Of a stretch of DNA of 64,000 bases, positions 25,891 to 34,987 are shown piece after piece. The stretch comes from Thermoanaerobaculia bacterium. Its GTDB lineage: Bacteria; Acidobacteriota; Thermoanaerobaculia; Multivoradales; Multivoraceae. The position numbers were made by a program, and so were the translations under genes. Within the stretch, counting starts at the first letter, position 1, and each line of letters starts with the position of its first letter. Under the pieces are notes generated by a model. It did no database searches and had not been told where the DNA came from. It saw nothing but the letters and a program-made list of their open reading frames with translations. The DNA is taken from positions 1 through 64,000 of the forward strand of contig JAJEHN010000025.1 in assembly GCA_022823665.1 (NCBI GenBank), in the 5' to 3' direction.

Positions 25891-26454
25891 CTACAGCGGA
25901 ATGTAGTCCTCGCGGAGCAACGCGTACAGGTAATGGTCGGTGCGCCGGCCCTGCAGCACGAAGTAGGAACGGAGCCTGCCTTCGCGCACGAATCCCAGCT
26001 TCTCCAGCACCCTGCGGGAGGCGTCGTTGTCGATCGCGCAGCGGGCCTCCAGGCGCTCCAGCGGCGTTCGCAGGAGGAGTTCAGGCAGCAACTGGCCGAG
26101 CGCGGCCGTCATCGTGCCGCGGCCATGATGCTGCGTCGCCAGGGCGTAGCCAAGTTCGCCCAGGCCATGCTCCCAGTTCACGACCGCCAGAGTGATCCAG
26201 CCCGAGCGTTCGCGGTCGGTTTCGATCATCCACGTGTAGCGCTCGCCGCGACCGCGGTAGAGGTCCCTGGGGCGCTGCGCGGCAAGGTCGGCACGCAGCC
26301 TGGCAACGGACACGTTGTGGAGGGGCTGGTAGCGGCGCACGGCGGGTTCGGCGCGCCAGCGACGGAGAAACGCCGCATCCGAAGGCCGCGCCGGCCGCAC
26401 GACGACGTCGATCGCGGGAGGAGGCGGTGGATGACGTGTCAGGGGGCTGGTCAT
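25891..26454 (-). CDS. GNAT-family N-acetyltransferase (RimJ/RimL-like)
   Basis: 187 residues. GNAT elements: VVVRPARPSDAAFLRRWRAE at the start, GELGYALATQHHGRGTMTAA (acetyl-CoA binding, Q/R-x-x-G-x-G/A-like) and IDNDASRRVLEKLGFVREGR (motif B), ending YLYALLREDYIPL. The pattern is that of RimJ/RimL-type enzymes which acetylate protein N termini or small molecules. ATG 26452-26454 is chosen; GTG 26481 would overlap the glycosyltransferase gene. Confidence 0.87.
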   Translation of the reverse strand: MTSPLTRHPPPPPAIDVVVRPARPSDAAFLRRWRAEPAVRRYQPLHNVSVARLRADLAAQRPRDLYRGRGERYTWMIETDRERSGWITLAVVNWEHGLGELGYALATQHHGRGTMTAALGQLLPELLLRTPLERLEARCAIDNDASRRVLEKLGFVREGRLRSYFVLQGRRTDHYLYALLREDYIPL

Positions 26455-26464
26455 CGCCGGGCTG

Positions 26465-27952
26465 CTACGTGGTTTCGGCACGCCGCCCCAGCCGGGGCAG
26501 GGCGCCGCCGAGGGCGATCAGGCTATACCCCTGGGCGAACAGGTAGAGAAAAGGCAGGGACCACCAGCGCCCGTAGAGTCCCGCGGCGGCAACACAGGCC
26601 CAGAAGTAGAGCGCGAGAGTCGCTTCGCCCCAGAGACTCCATACCGCGGCCGACCTGTAGAGCGGGGACGGGTTCCGGGCGGCGGCCGGGATCTTCGGCG
26701 TTCGGGCGAAGACGCCGCCGCGGCGCAGCAGACCGCTGATCGTCGCGGCCGAGTTGTTGAGCGACAGCCCGATGCCGATGGACATCGCGAGCGGCACCTC
26801 GAACCAGAACCTGGATCCGCGCCTCCCGGCCCGGCGCTGGCCTGCGGCGTAGCAACCGGCGACCGCCACCGTCCCGAGCAGGAACAGGGGCGCGTCGATC
26901 CACAGCAGCAGGTGGGGCGACTCCTGCCGCTCCAGGATCGCCGGCAACAGGAGAAGCCCGAGAGCCACGAGCAGCGGATAGCAGATGCCCGACGTGAGGT
27001 GCGCGGCAGCCGCCAGCTTGACCCGCGGCCTCACCGCGCTGCGCAGGATCCGCCCGAGGAGCTTGCGCATCGTCTGGGCCGAACCCCGGGCCCAGCGGTG
27101 CTGCTGGCTCTTGAAGTCGTTGACCCGGGCCGGCAACTCCGCCGGCACCGCGAGGTCCGTCATCAGCATGAAGCGCCAGCCGGCGAGTTGCGCCCGGTAG
27201 GAGAGGTCGAGATCCTCGGTCAGGGTGTCGACCTGCCAACCCCCCGCGTCCTCGATAGCCCGTCGCCGCCAGACGCCCGCGGTGCCGTTGAAGTTGAAGA
27301 AGCAGCCCGCCCGGTAGCGAGCCGCCTGCTCGACCAGGAAGTGGCCGTCCAGCAGTACGGCCTGAGCGCGGGTCAGGAGCGAATCCCTGCGGTTCATGTG
27401 GCCCCAGCACGCCTGGACCATGCCCAGGCCGGGATCGCGGAAGGCCGGCACCGTCCGCCGCAGGAAGTCGGGTTCCGGCACGAAGTCGGCATCGAAGATC
27501 GCGATCAGCTCCCCCCGCGCCTGCTCCAGACCGGCGGCGAGCGCGCCCGCCTTGAAACCCCGCCGGTCCTTCCGCCGCAGGTGCCGAACGGTCGGTAGGG
27601 GCCGGTTCCGCCCGGAGGCCCGGGCTAGCTCGGCCTCGACCCGCTCGGCGGTGTCGTCGGTCGAGTCGTCGAGGATCTGGACTTCGAGCCGATCCGCGGG
27701 GTAGTCGAAGTCGAGAACGGCGGCGATCAACCGGGGCGCGACGTAGCGCTCGTTGTAGATCGGCAGTTGGACGGTGACCAGGGGCCACTCGACATCGTCC
27801 TGCGCGCTATCTTGGACGCCAGCGGCGTCCGCGCCGCCATCCTCGCCGGCGACCGGCGATCGCGACACGCGAAGCACCAGGAGCAGGACAAGCCGATGCA
27901 GTCCGTAGAGAGCGAGCGTACCGAGAACGGCGTAGTAGACCGGCAAGAGCAC
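26465..27952 (-). CDS. Membrane glycosyltransferase family 2 (processive, mannan/cellulose-synthase-like)
   Basis: 495 residues. One N-terminal helix (about 5-27), a cytoplasmic GT2 domain (about 55-300) and about five C-terminal helices. Catalytic pattern D,D,D,QxxRW is complete: QLPIYNERYVAPRLI, ILDDSTDDTAE, AIFDADFVPEPDFL, DTLTEDLDLSYRA and QQHRWARGSAQT. The layout resembles CslA/bacterial glucomannan- or ceramide-glucosyltransferase-like enzymes that make and pass a glycan across the membrane. Start GTG 27952. It diverges from another glycosyltransferase gene with only 13 bp between the start codons. Confidence 0.92.
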   Translation of the reverse strand: MLLPVYYAVLGTLALYGLHRLVLLLVLRVSRSPVAGEDGGADAAGVQDSAQDDVEWPLVTVQLPIYNERYVAPRLIAAVLDFDYPADRLEVQILDDSTDDTAERVEAELARASGRNRPLPTVRHLRRKDRRGFKAGALAAGLEQARGELIAIFDADFVPEPDFLRRTVPAFRDPGLGMVQACWGHMNRRDSLLTRAQAVLLDGHFLVEQAARYRAGCFFNFNGTAGVWRRRAIEDAGGWQVDTLTEDLDLSYRAQLAGWRFMLMTDLAVPAELPARVNDFKSQQHRWARGSAQTMRKLLGRILRSAVRPRVKLAAAAHLTSGICYPLLVALGLLLLPAILERQESPHLLLWIDAPLFLLGTVAVAGCYAAGQRRAGRRGSRFWFEVPLAMSIGIGLSLNNSAATISGLLRRGGVFARTPKIPAAARNPSPLYRSAAVWSLWGEATLALYFWACVAAAGLYGRWWSLPFLYLFAQGYSLIALGGALPRLGRRAETT

Positions 27953-27965
27953 GGACGTTGACGAT

Positions 27966-29369
27966 ATGGCAAGGCGACGAGGGTTCGGACTCCTGGCGGC
28001 GGCCGCCTGGCCTCTGCTCGCCTGCTTTGCCGCGCTCCTCGCGCTCGACCTCGCCGGCTTCGGACCGGCGCCAGGCGGTCCGGCCGCCGGCGTCTCCTTC
28101 CTGCTGGTCCTGCTGCTGGCGTTCGCCGCGCTGTGGTGGGGGCTGCGCCGCCTGAGTGGCGCGACGGACTCGCCGGGTGACGTTCCGGTCGCGGGCGTCC
28201 TGGCGGTGGCCGTCGTGCTCCGCCTGCTCGCGCTGCCACTGACGCCGAGCCTCTCCGACGACGTCTACCGCTACCTGTGGGACGGACGGGTCGCTGCCTC
28301 GGGATCGAACCCGTATCTCCTGGCACCGGACGACGAGAGCCTCGCCGGGTTGCATGACGACCTCTGGACGAAGACCGGCCATCGGGAGATCGCCACGGTC
28401 TATCCGCCGCTGGCGCTGGGAACGTTCGCCGGCGCCGCGGTCCTTCCGGAGCCGCTGCTCGCCTACAAGTCGGGCCTTGCCGCGGTGGACCTGGCCGGCT
28501 GCGTGTTGCTGCTGGCGCTGGCGCGGCGTCGCGGCAGTGGCTTGCTGGCTCTCGCGTACGTCTGGAATCCGCTTCTGGTCGTCGAGGGCGCCGGCATGGG
28601 GCACGTCGATGTACTCGGCGCCTCCCTGGTCATCGCCTGCGTCTGGCTGCTCTCGGTGGGAAGGAACGCCGCGGCCGGCGGCGCCGCCGCGCTCGCGGTG
28701 CTGGCCAAGCTCGTGCCCCTGGTCGCGCTGCCTCTCTGGTGGCGTACTGTGCGGCGCCGGGGACAACGGATGTTCGCGGTCGGCGCTGCCGCGCTGTTGC
28801 TGCCGGCGACGGTCGCCGTGCTGCTGTGGACCCGCGGCGTTCCCCCAGGTCTCGTGGAGTACGCGCTGCGCTGGGAGTACAACGGTCCCTTCTACGAGCC
28901 GCTGTGGCGCCTGATCGGAGTGCTGCGGCTCGACCTGGCCGCTTCCGGGGTCGTCCACCTCGTCCGGGTGATCTTCGGCGGCGACGTCGAGGCGACTCCC
29001 TGGAGCACGCTCTACTCCTACGCCTATCCCCAGTTCCTCGCCCGCCTCGTTCTCCTGGTCGCCGCGGCCGTTCTCTGGCTTCGCCTGTGGCGGCGGCGCC
29101 CGGACCCTGTCCAGGCTGCGTTCGGAGCCTTCGGCGCCGTTCTCCTGATGAGCCCCACGTTCTACCCCTGGTACCTGATCTGGATCCTCCCCTGGGCGGC
29201 GCTGACCGGCGCCCGGGCCGTCCTCGTGCTTTCCGCGACCCTGCCGCTGGCCTATCTTCCGGCTGTTGCCGGATTGCCGTACTTTCCCTGGGTCTACGGC
29301 GCCGTCTGGCTGCCGCCGCTGATTCTGCTGCTGCTCGCGCGCCGACGCTCCGGGACTCCGCCACCATGA
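27966..29369 (+). CDS. Polytopic GT-C-type glycosyltransferase (mannosyltransferase-like)
   Basis: 467 residues with about eleven hydrophobic helices. The loop after the second helix group has LSDDVYRYLWDGRVAASG, the acidic pair typical of GT-C enzymes that use polyprenyl-phosphate sugars (GT87/MptA-like), followed by NPYLLAPDD and VYPPLALGTFAGA. The C-terminal FYPWYLIWILPW is also characteristic. It likely adds a mannose or similar sugar on the periplasmic side, perhaps to the product of the divergent GT2. Its stop overlaps truA as ATGA, putting it first in an eight-gene run. Confidence 0.85.
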   Translation: MARRRGFGLLAAAAWPLLACFAALLALDLAGFGPAPGGPAAGVSFLLVLLLAFAALWWGLRRLSGATDSPGDVPVAGVLAVAVVLRLLALPLTPSLSDDVYRYLWDGRVAASGSNPYLLAPDDESLAGLHDDLWTKTGHREIATVYPPLALGTFAGAAVLPEPLLAYKSGLAAVDLAGCVLLLALARRRGSGLLALAYVWNPLLVVEGAGMGHVDVLGASLVIACVWLLSVGRNAAAGGAAALAVLAKLVPLVALPLWWRTVRRRGQRMFAVGAAALLLPATVAVLLWTRGVPPGLVEYALRWEYNGPFYEPLWRLIGVLRLDLAASGVVHLVRVIFGGDVEATPWSTLYSYAYPQFLARLVLLVAAAVLWLRLWRRRPDPVQAAFGAFGAVLLMSPTFYPWYLIWILPWAALTGARAVLVLSATLPLAYLPAVAGLPYFPWVYGAVWLPPLILLLLARRRSGTPPP

Positions 29370-30124
29370 GGTACCGCCTGCTGATCGCCTACGACGGGTC
29401 GGACTACGCCGGCTGGCAGCGCCAGGACAACGCCCTGGCGGTCCAGCAGTTGGTGGAGGAGGCCGTGGCGGCGGTTACCGGCCGAAACGTCACGGTCCAT
29501 GGCGCCGGGCGCACCGACGCCGGCGTCCACGCCTCCGGGCAGGTGGCGCACCTCGACCTTCCAGCCGGGAACGTGCCGTCCGGCGAAACCCGCCGGGCGC
29601 TCGTCCAGGGTGTGAACCACCACCTCCCGGCGGCGATCCGGGTGCTCGCCGCCGACGACGCCGACGACTCGTTTCACGCCCGCAAGAGCGCCTCGCTCAA
29701 GGTCTACATCTATCGACTCTGCACCGCGCCGGTGATCGACCCGTTCCGGTCGCCTTTCGTCGTCCCGGCGCCGCGAGAACTCGATCTCGAGTCGATGAAG
29801 GCGGCCGCCGCCCTGATCACGGGCCGGCACGACTTCTCGGCCTTCGCCAGGGCGGGCGGCAGCCACAGGAGTCCGCTGCGGACGATTCGCGAAGCCCGAT
29901 GGACCGAACAGGGGGACGAGATCCGGTTCCGGGTGGCCGGCGACGGGTTCCTTCGCGGGATGGTCCGCGCCCTGGTGGGCACGATGCTGGAGGTGGGCCG
30001 CGGCCGCCGCACGCCGGCCGGTCTGGCAACGCTGCTCGAGGGCGGTCCCCGCAGCGCCGCCGGACCGAACGCCCCTGCCCGCGGTCTATGCCTGGACAGC
30101 GTGGAATACGATTCCCGCAAATGA
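29366..30124 (+). CDS. truA: tRNA pseudouridine(38-40) synthase
   Basis: 252 residues. Isomerises uridines 38-40 of the anticodon stem-loop. Conserved stretches are YRLLIAYDGSDYAGWQRQ, GAGRTDAGVHASGQVAH (catalytic Asp at about 51), FHARKSASLKVYIYRLC, GRHDFSAFARAGG and GDGFLRGMVRALVGTMLEVG. ATG 29366 overlaps the upstream stop (ATGA) and its own stop overlaps cdsA (ATGA). Confidence 0.96.
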   Translation: MRYRLLIAYDGSDYAGWQRQDNALAVQQLVEEAVAAVTGRNVTVHGAGRTDAGVHASGQVAHLDLPAGNVPSGETRRALVQGVNHHLPAAIRVLAADDADDSFHARKSASLKVYIYRLCTAPVIDPFRSPFVVPAPRELDLESMKAAAALITGRHDFSAFARAGGSHRSPLRTIREARWTEQGDEIRFRVAGDGFLRGMVRALVGTMLEVGRGRRTPAGLATLLEGGPRSAAGPNAPARGLCLDSVEYDSRK

Positions 30125-30969
30125 AACGCGTTGTCACGGGCGTCGTGACCGCGGCCCTGACGGCCGCCCTGGTCCTCTACCTCGACCCCGTTCTGTTCGG
30201 AGTGGCGGCCACGCTCGCGATTCTCGTGGCCGCGGCCGAGTACAGCACCCTGGTGCAGCGGATCGTCGTATCGCGCACCGTGAGCTGGGCGCTATGGCTC
30301 GCGGTCGGCGTACTGGCCCTGGCCGACACGACCGCGAACGAGCTGATCGACGTGCCTCTGCCGGCAGGCCTGAGCGGCGCCGGCACCTGGTTCGCCGCCG
30401 CTGCCGCCATCCTCGCGCTGGCCGCCGCGGTCGGACTCGCCAGCCACGCCGACATCCGCGATCGGCTTCTTACCTCGGCCCTGTTCGCCTTCGGCGCCCT
30501 CTGGCTCGGGCTGTTCCTGGTCGCCGCCATCAACCTCCACGTCGTCGAACCGGTGCTCCTGCTCTGGGTCCTGGTCGTCGTCTCCCTGGGCGACATCGGC
30601 GCCTACTACGGCGGCCGCCTGCTCGGACGCCGGCCGCTGGCGCCGGTGCTCAGCCCGAAGAAGACGATCGCGGGCGCGGTGAGCGGCCTGGCGGCCAGTT
30701 GCGCCGCCGGGGTCGCGGTCGTCCTGCTCTGGCGCGGTCCCGAGGCGCTCGGCCTGGACGTCCCTGTCGTGGCGCTGCTGTGCGGCGCCGCGGGGCAGGC
30801 CGGAGACCTGGTCGAGTCGATGCTCAAGCGGGCCGTGCAGGTCAAGGACACGGGGGGCCTTCTGCCCGGCCATGGCGGGCTGCTCGACCGTCTCGACAGC
30901 GTTCTGCTGGCGACGCCGGCGTTCTACGTCGCCATCCAGGCCGGTGCGACGCCGTCGCTCCTGCCGTGA
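30121..30969 (+). CDS. cdsA: Phosphatidate cytidylyltransferase
   Basis: 282 residues, an inner-membrane enzyme making CDP-diacylglycerol from phosphatidate and CTP, the branch point for all phospholipids. Several membrane helices are followed by the conserved C-terminal region: GDIGAYYGGRLLGRRPLAP, LSPKKTIAGAVSGL, GQAGDLVESMLKRA and KDTGGLLPGHGGLLDRLDS, the CdsA signature. Linked upstream to truA (ATGA) and downstream to dxr (GTGA), reproducing the widely conserved cdsA-dxr-rseP order. Confidence 0.95.
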   Translation: MKRVVTGVVTAALTAALVLYLDPVLFGVAATLAILVAAAEYSTLVQRIVVSRTVSWALWLAVGVLALADTTANELIDVPLPAGLSGAGTWFAAAAAILALAAAVGLASHADIRDRLLTSALFAFGALWLGLFLVAAINLHVVEPVLLLWVLVVVSLGDIGAYYGGRLLGRRPLAPVLSPKKTIAGAVSGLAASCAAGVAVVLLWRGPEALGLDVPVVALLCGAAGQAGDLVESMLKRAVQVKDTGGLLPGHGGLLDRLDSVLLATPAFYVAIQAGATPSLLP

Positions 30970-32162
30970 GCGCGCGAAAGCTGGCCGTACTCGGCGCCAC
31001 CGGCTCGGTCGGTGAGGCGGCCCTTGCCGTGGCCCGCCGGCATCCGGACAGGCTCCAGGTGTGCGTCCTGGCGGCGAGGGGCACGAAGCCCGCGCGGCTC
31101 GCGGAACTGGCGCGCGAGTTCCGGCCTCGGCGGATCGTCGTCGAAACGGAAGCGGCGGCGGGGCGACTGCACGCCGACCTGCCGCCCGGCACGGGCGTCG
31201 GCTGGAGCGAAGCGGCCCTGGTGGACGCGGTCGGGGACAGCCACCTGGACCTGGTCCTGACGGCGATCGTCGGCTCGGCCGGTCTGAGGCCCGCCGCGGC
31301 GGCCCTGGCCGCCGGCGCCGACCTGGCGCTCGCGAACAAGGAGGCGATGGTCGCCGCAGGCCCGCTCCTGCGCCGGCTGGCGGCCGCCTCGGGGGCGAAG
31401 ATCCTGCCGGTCGACAGTGAACACGCCGCGATCCACCAGGCGCTGCGCGCTGGACGGCGCCGGGAGGTCAGGCGCCTCGTGTTGACCGCCTCGGGCGGCC
31501 CGTTCCTGGACCGCGACCCGACCACCCTCGACACGGTGACTCCGGCCGAGGCGACGGCCCATCCGACCTGGAACATGGGGGCCAAGATCAGCGTCGACTC
31601 CGCGACGCTGATGAACAAGGGACTGGAACTGATCGAGGCCAGCTACCTGTTCGACGTGCCGGGATCCCGGATCGACATCCTGATCCATCCCCAGTCCCTC
31701 GTTCACTCGATCGTCGAGTTCCGGGACGGCAACTCGATCGCCCAGATCTCGGCCAACGACATGGAGTACCCCATCCGCTACGCCCTGTCCCATCCCGAAC
31801 GGTGGCCGCTGCCCGACGACGGCGCCGCGAACGGGCTGAGCGAGCTGCTCGAGGCAACTTCCGAACTCAGGTTCAGAAGAGTGGACCCGGACGTGTTCCC
31901 GGCGCCGTCCCTGGCCCGCGAAGCGCTCACCCGGGGGAACGGCGCGCCCGCGGCGCTCAACGCGGCGAACGAAACGGCGGTCGCGGCGTTCCTGGGCGGC
32001 ACGGCGTCCTTTGCCACCATCGTGCCGGCGGTGGCGGAAGTGCTCGACCGTCACGGCCGCGAGGCCGGCGGCGCGGAGCCGGCGACGATCGACGAGGCCC
32101 TGGAATGGGATTCCTGGGGTCGCCGCCGTGCCCGGGAAGTCCTCGCGCAGATTGGCGGTTAG
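30966..32162 (+). CDS. dxr: 1-deoxy-D-xylulose 5-phosphate reductoisomerase
   Basis: 398 residues; committed step of the MEP pathway, DXP to MEP with NADPH. The Rossmann start KLAVLGATGSVGEAALAVAR is clear; ANKEAMVAAGPLL, PVDSEHAAIHQ (metal ligands), LTASGGPFLDR, HPTWNMGAKISVDSATLMNK and IHPQSLVHSIVEF are all present. GTG 30966 overlaps the cdsA stop (GTGA). With ispH elsewhere in the window it shows the organism uses the non-mevalonate route. Confidence 0.97.
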   Translation: MSARKLAVLGATGSVGEAALAVARRHPDRLQVCVLAARGTKPARLAELAREFRPRRIVVETEAAAGRLHADLPPGTGVGWSEAALVDAVGDSHLDLVLTAIVGSAGLRPAAAALAAGADLALANKEAMVAAGPLLRRLAAASGAKILPVDSEHAAIHQALRAGRRREVRRLVLTASGGPFLDRDPTTLDTVTPAEATAHPTWNMGAKISVDSATLMNKGLELIEASYLFDVPGSRIDILIHPQSLVHSIVEFRDGNSIAQISANDMEYPIRYALSHPERWPLPDDGAANGLSELLEATSELRFRRVDPDVFPAPSLAREALTRGNGAPAALNAANETAVAAFLGGTASFATIVPAVAEVLDRHGREAGGAEPATIDEALEWDSWGRRRAREVLAQIGG

Positions 32163-32198
32163 CATCCACGGAGAAGCGCCACCACGGGCTCCCCGACA

Positions 32199-33509
32199 AT
32201 GAACTTCCTGAGCAACATCCTGGCCTTCCTGGTCGTGATCGGAGTGATCATCTTCATTCACGAACTGGGGCACTACCTGGCCGCGAGGCTGTTCCGGATC
32301 AGGGTCCGGGTCTTCTCCATCGGCATCGGTTCCCGCATCTGGGGCTTCGAGCGAGGCGGCACGGAGTACCGGCTGGCCATGATCCCGCTCGGCGGCTATG
32401 TCGCCTTCTCGGGAATCGACGCCGCGAACCCGACCGGCGACGCGGGCGACTTCACCGCCAAGCCGCGCTGGCAGCGAGTGATCGTTCTCCTGGCAGGTCC
32501 GGCGGCCAACGTCGTGCTGTCGATCGTCCTGATCGCGGCGGTGCTGATGGCCGGGACCGAGTTGGCGGGACCGCGGGACCTGAGTAGCGAGATCGGCGGC
32601 GTCGCGCCCGATTCGGCGGCGGCCGAAGCCGGGCTGCTGGCAGGCGACGTGATCCTGCGCCTGGACGGCGAGGAAGTGTCCGAGTGGAGAGAGGTGTCGA
32701 ACACCGTCCTGATGTCGCCGGAACGCCGGCTCGCGGTCGACTTCGAACGGGACGGCGAAGCCCTGAGCACGGTACTCGTCCCTCGCCGGATGCCACGCTA
32801 CGAACTGGGCGACGCGGGGCTCTACGCCAGCCTCCTGCCGCGGGTCCGCCAGGTCTTCGAAGACACTCCGGCCGAGCAGGCGGGACTGCGCTACGGAGAC
32901 ACGCTCTACGCCGTCGACGGCCATCCCGTCGCCAACGCGGACGACTTCCGGCGGCTCGTCGAGCCGCGCACGGGCCAGGAAGTGAGCCTCGAGATCGGCC
33001 GTGGCGAGGATCGTCTGGTCGTGCGGCTCGTGCCGGAGGAAGAGGGCGGGGTCGGCCGCGCCGGCATCGCGATCAGCCACTTCTCCTATCAGCGCGTCGG
33101 CCCGGTCGCGGCCATCGCCGAAAGCGCCCGCATCAACTGGGAGACGACGACCGAGATCTTCGACTTTCTGGGCGGCATGCTGGAACGGCGCGTTTCGCCG
33201 CAGAGCGCGCTGGCCGGCCCGATCGAGATCAGCCGGATCAGCGGTCAGGCGGCTCGCAGGAGCTTCAGCGATCTCGTGTTCCTGATGGCCCTGATCAGCC
33301 TGAACCTCTGCATCCTGAACCTGCTGCCGATCCCGATCCTCGACGGCGGCCAGCTCGCCATCCTGCTGTTCGAGAGCGTCCTGCGACGCGACCTCTCCCT
33401 CCAGATCAAGGGCCTGATCACCCAGTTCGGCCTGGCGCTGGTCGTCGCCATCATGCTGTTCGCGATCTACTCCGACCTGGTGAAGAACCTGCCCGGCCTC
33501 GGGCGCTGA
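32199..33509 (+). CDS. rseP: Site-2 intramembrane metalloprotease RseP
   Basis: 436 residues. Zinc-binding IFIHELGHYLA (HExxH, His 21/25, Glu 22) in the first membrane helix and the third zinc ligand in LLPIPILDGGQ (Asp about 382). In between are two PDZ domains (about 110-190 and 205-285), as in E. coli RseP. It cleaves anti-sigma factors in envelope stress signalling and also signal-peptide remnants. Third gene of the cdsA-dxr-rseP cluster; 36 bp separate it from dxr. Confidence 0.95.
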   Translation: MNFLSNILAFLVVIGVIIFIHELGHYLAARLFRIRVRVFSIGIGSRIWGFERGGTEYRLAMIPLGGYVAFSGIDAANPTGDAGDFTAKPRWQRVIVLLAGPAANVVLSIVLIAAVLMAGTELAGPRDLSSEIGGVAPDSAAAEAGLLAGDVILRLDGEEVSEWREVSNTVLMSPERRLAVDFERDGEALSTVLVPRRMPRYELGDAGLYASLLPRVRQVFEDTPAEQAGLRYGDTLYAVDGHPVANADDFRRLVEPRTGQEVSLEIGRGEDRLVVRLVPEEEGGVGRAGIAISHFSYQRVGPVAAIAESARINWETTTEIFDFLGGMLERRVSPQSALAGPIEISRISGQAARRSFSDLVFLMALISLNLCILNLLPIPILDGGQLAILLFESVLRRDLSLQIKGLITQFGLALVVAIMLFAIYSDLVKNLPGLGR

Positions 33510-33519
33510 GGGCGGTCCG

Positions 33520-34302
33520 ATGTCGATGGCAGGCACGCTCCGGGACTGGACCGGCAAGGCGATACGCCATCCCTGGCTCAGGCGAGGCGTGCTTCTCGCT
33601 GCCTACGGGGGCCTGCTCGTCGCCCTGCTGGGCGCTTCGTCCTACCTGGCGCTCTCGAACTTCGTCCGCAGCGGCGTCATCGCGGTACCCGACCTGATCG
33701 GCCTCGATCGAAGCCAGGCCGAAGCGGGCCTCGCCACCGCGGGCCTGGCATTGCAGCGCGTGGAGGAAGACCGCTTCGACGAGGCGGTCCCGGCGGGCCA
33801 TGTGCTCCGGCAGGACCCTCCCGCCGGCAGCGCGGTCAAGGAAGGCAGCGGCGTGATCGTGTACCTGTCGCGCGGCCGGGAGCTCGTCGAGACGCCGGAC
33901 CTGAGCGGCCAGGTACTGCAGACGGCCCAGGTGAGCCTGACGGCCTCGGGCCTGCAGATGGGCAGGAGCCGGAGCGTGTTCGCCGAGTCCGGCGTGCCGG
34001 GCACCGTGGTCCGCCAGGATCCTCCAGCCGGCAGCCGGATCGACCCATCGTCCCAGGTCGACCTGATGGTCAGCCTGGCCAACCCGGGGGCGATGTACGT
34101 CATGCCGGACCTGATCGACCTGCCCGAGGACCCGGTCCGCGAGTTCTTCGAGACGCGCGGATTCCGGCTCGGAAGGGTAAAGTACGAACCCTACGAAGGC
34201 GTCCCAGCCGGGATCATCCTGCGTCAATACCCGCTTCCGGGCCACCCCCTGCGCCAGAGCGATTCGATCGCTTTCGTCGTAGCCGCGCAAGACAGCCGCT
34301 GA
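33520..34302 (+). CDS. Membrane-anchored protein with three PASTA domains
   Basis: 260 residues. A short cytoplasmic N terminus, one transmembrane helix (GVLLAAYGGLLVALLGAS, about 25-43), then three PASTA repeats: IAVPDLIGLDRSQAEAGLAT (about 55-120), VETPDLSGQVLQTAQVSL (about 125-190) and YVMPDLIDLPEDPVREFF (about 195-258), each with a QDPPAGS/QYPLPG-type second half. PASTA domains bind peptidoglycan or beta-lactam-like ligands, usually attached to Ser/Thr kinases or PBPs; here no kinase or transpeptidase is attached. Lies 10 bp after rseP. Likely an envelope sensor or wall-associated factor. Confidence 0.88.
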   Translation: MSMAGTLRDWTGKAIRHPWLRRGVLLAAYGGLLVALLGASSYLALSNFVRSGVIAVPDLIGLDRSQAEAGLATAGLALQRVEEDRFDEAVPAGHVLRQDPPAGSAVKEGSGVIVYLSRGRELVETPDLSGQVLQTAQVSLTASGLQMGRSRSVFAESGVPGTVVRQDPPAGSRIDPSSQVDLMVSLANPGAMYVMPDLIDLPEDPVREFFETRGFRLGRVKYEPYEGVPAGIILRQYPLPGHPLRQSDSIAFVVAAQDSR

Positions 34303-34333
34303 ACCCGCAAAGCACGCCCGCAAGAACCCGACG

Positions 34334-34987
34334 ATGAAGATTGCGCCTTCGATCCTGGCGGCGGACCTCGCCGACCTCGCCTCCGCGGTCAGACTCTGCG
34401 AGGACGGCGGCGCGCAGTTGATCCACGTCGACGTGATGGACGGCCACTTCGTGCCCAACCTGACCTTCGGGCCACCGGTGATCACAGACCTGGCCAGGCG
34501 AACGAGCGTCGGCTTCGACATCCACCTGATGGTCTCGAACCCCGAAGCGCTCCTCGACCGGTATCTCGACAGCGGGCCGGCCTGGGTGTCGATCCATCAC
34601 GAAGTGACGGAAGAGCCGGGACGGCTCGCGGCGCGCATCCGCGAGCGCGGCGCCGGCGCCGGCGTGGCGATCAACCCGGCGACGCCGCTGGACGAACTCC
34701 TGCCCTACCTGGACCAACTGGACTTCGTCGTGCTGATGTCGGTCGTGCCCGGTTTCGCCGGCCAGGCCTTCCACCCCGAAGTGCTCGACAAGGCCCGGCG
34801 CCTCCGCGCCGTCGTCGACGAGCGGGGTCTGCCCGTGAGCATCGAGATGGACGGCGGAGTCAAGCCCGGCAACCTGGACGAAGTGGCCGCTGCCGGCGTC
34901 GACGTCGCCGTCGTCGGTTCCGGCGTCTTCGCCGCGGACAAGCCCGTCGAAACCCTCGTCGCTCTCCGACGGCAGGCGGGCGAATGA
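34334..34987 (+). CDS. rpe: Ribulose-phosphate 3-epimerase
   Basis: 217 residues, a TIM-barrel enzyme of the pentose phosphate pathway interconverting Ru5P and Xu5P. Signature stretches: KIAPSILAADLADLASAV, IHVDVMDGHFVPNLTFGPP, FDIHLMVSNPE, VLMSVVPGFAGQAFHPEVL and IEMDGGVKPGN. Metal-binding His and Asp residues are intact. Its stop overlaps the bamD start (ATGA). Confidence 0.97.
   Translation: MKIAPSILAADLADLASAVRLCEDGGAQLIHVDVMDGHFVPNLTFGPPVITDLARRTSVGFDIHLMVSNPEALLDRYLDSGPAWVSIHHEVTEEPGRLAARIRERGAGAGVAINPATPLDELLPYLDQLDFVVLMSVVPGFAGQAFHPEVLDKARRLRAVVDERGLPVSIEMDGGVKPGNLDEVAAAGVDVAVVGSGVFAADKPVETLVALRRQAGE

Noticed and set aside
30924..33557. 877-residue ORF on the minus strand
   Set aside because: Antisense to dxr and rseP, both firmly identified.
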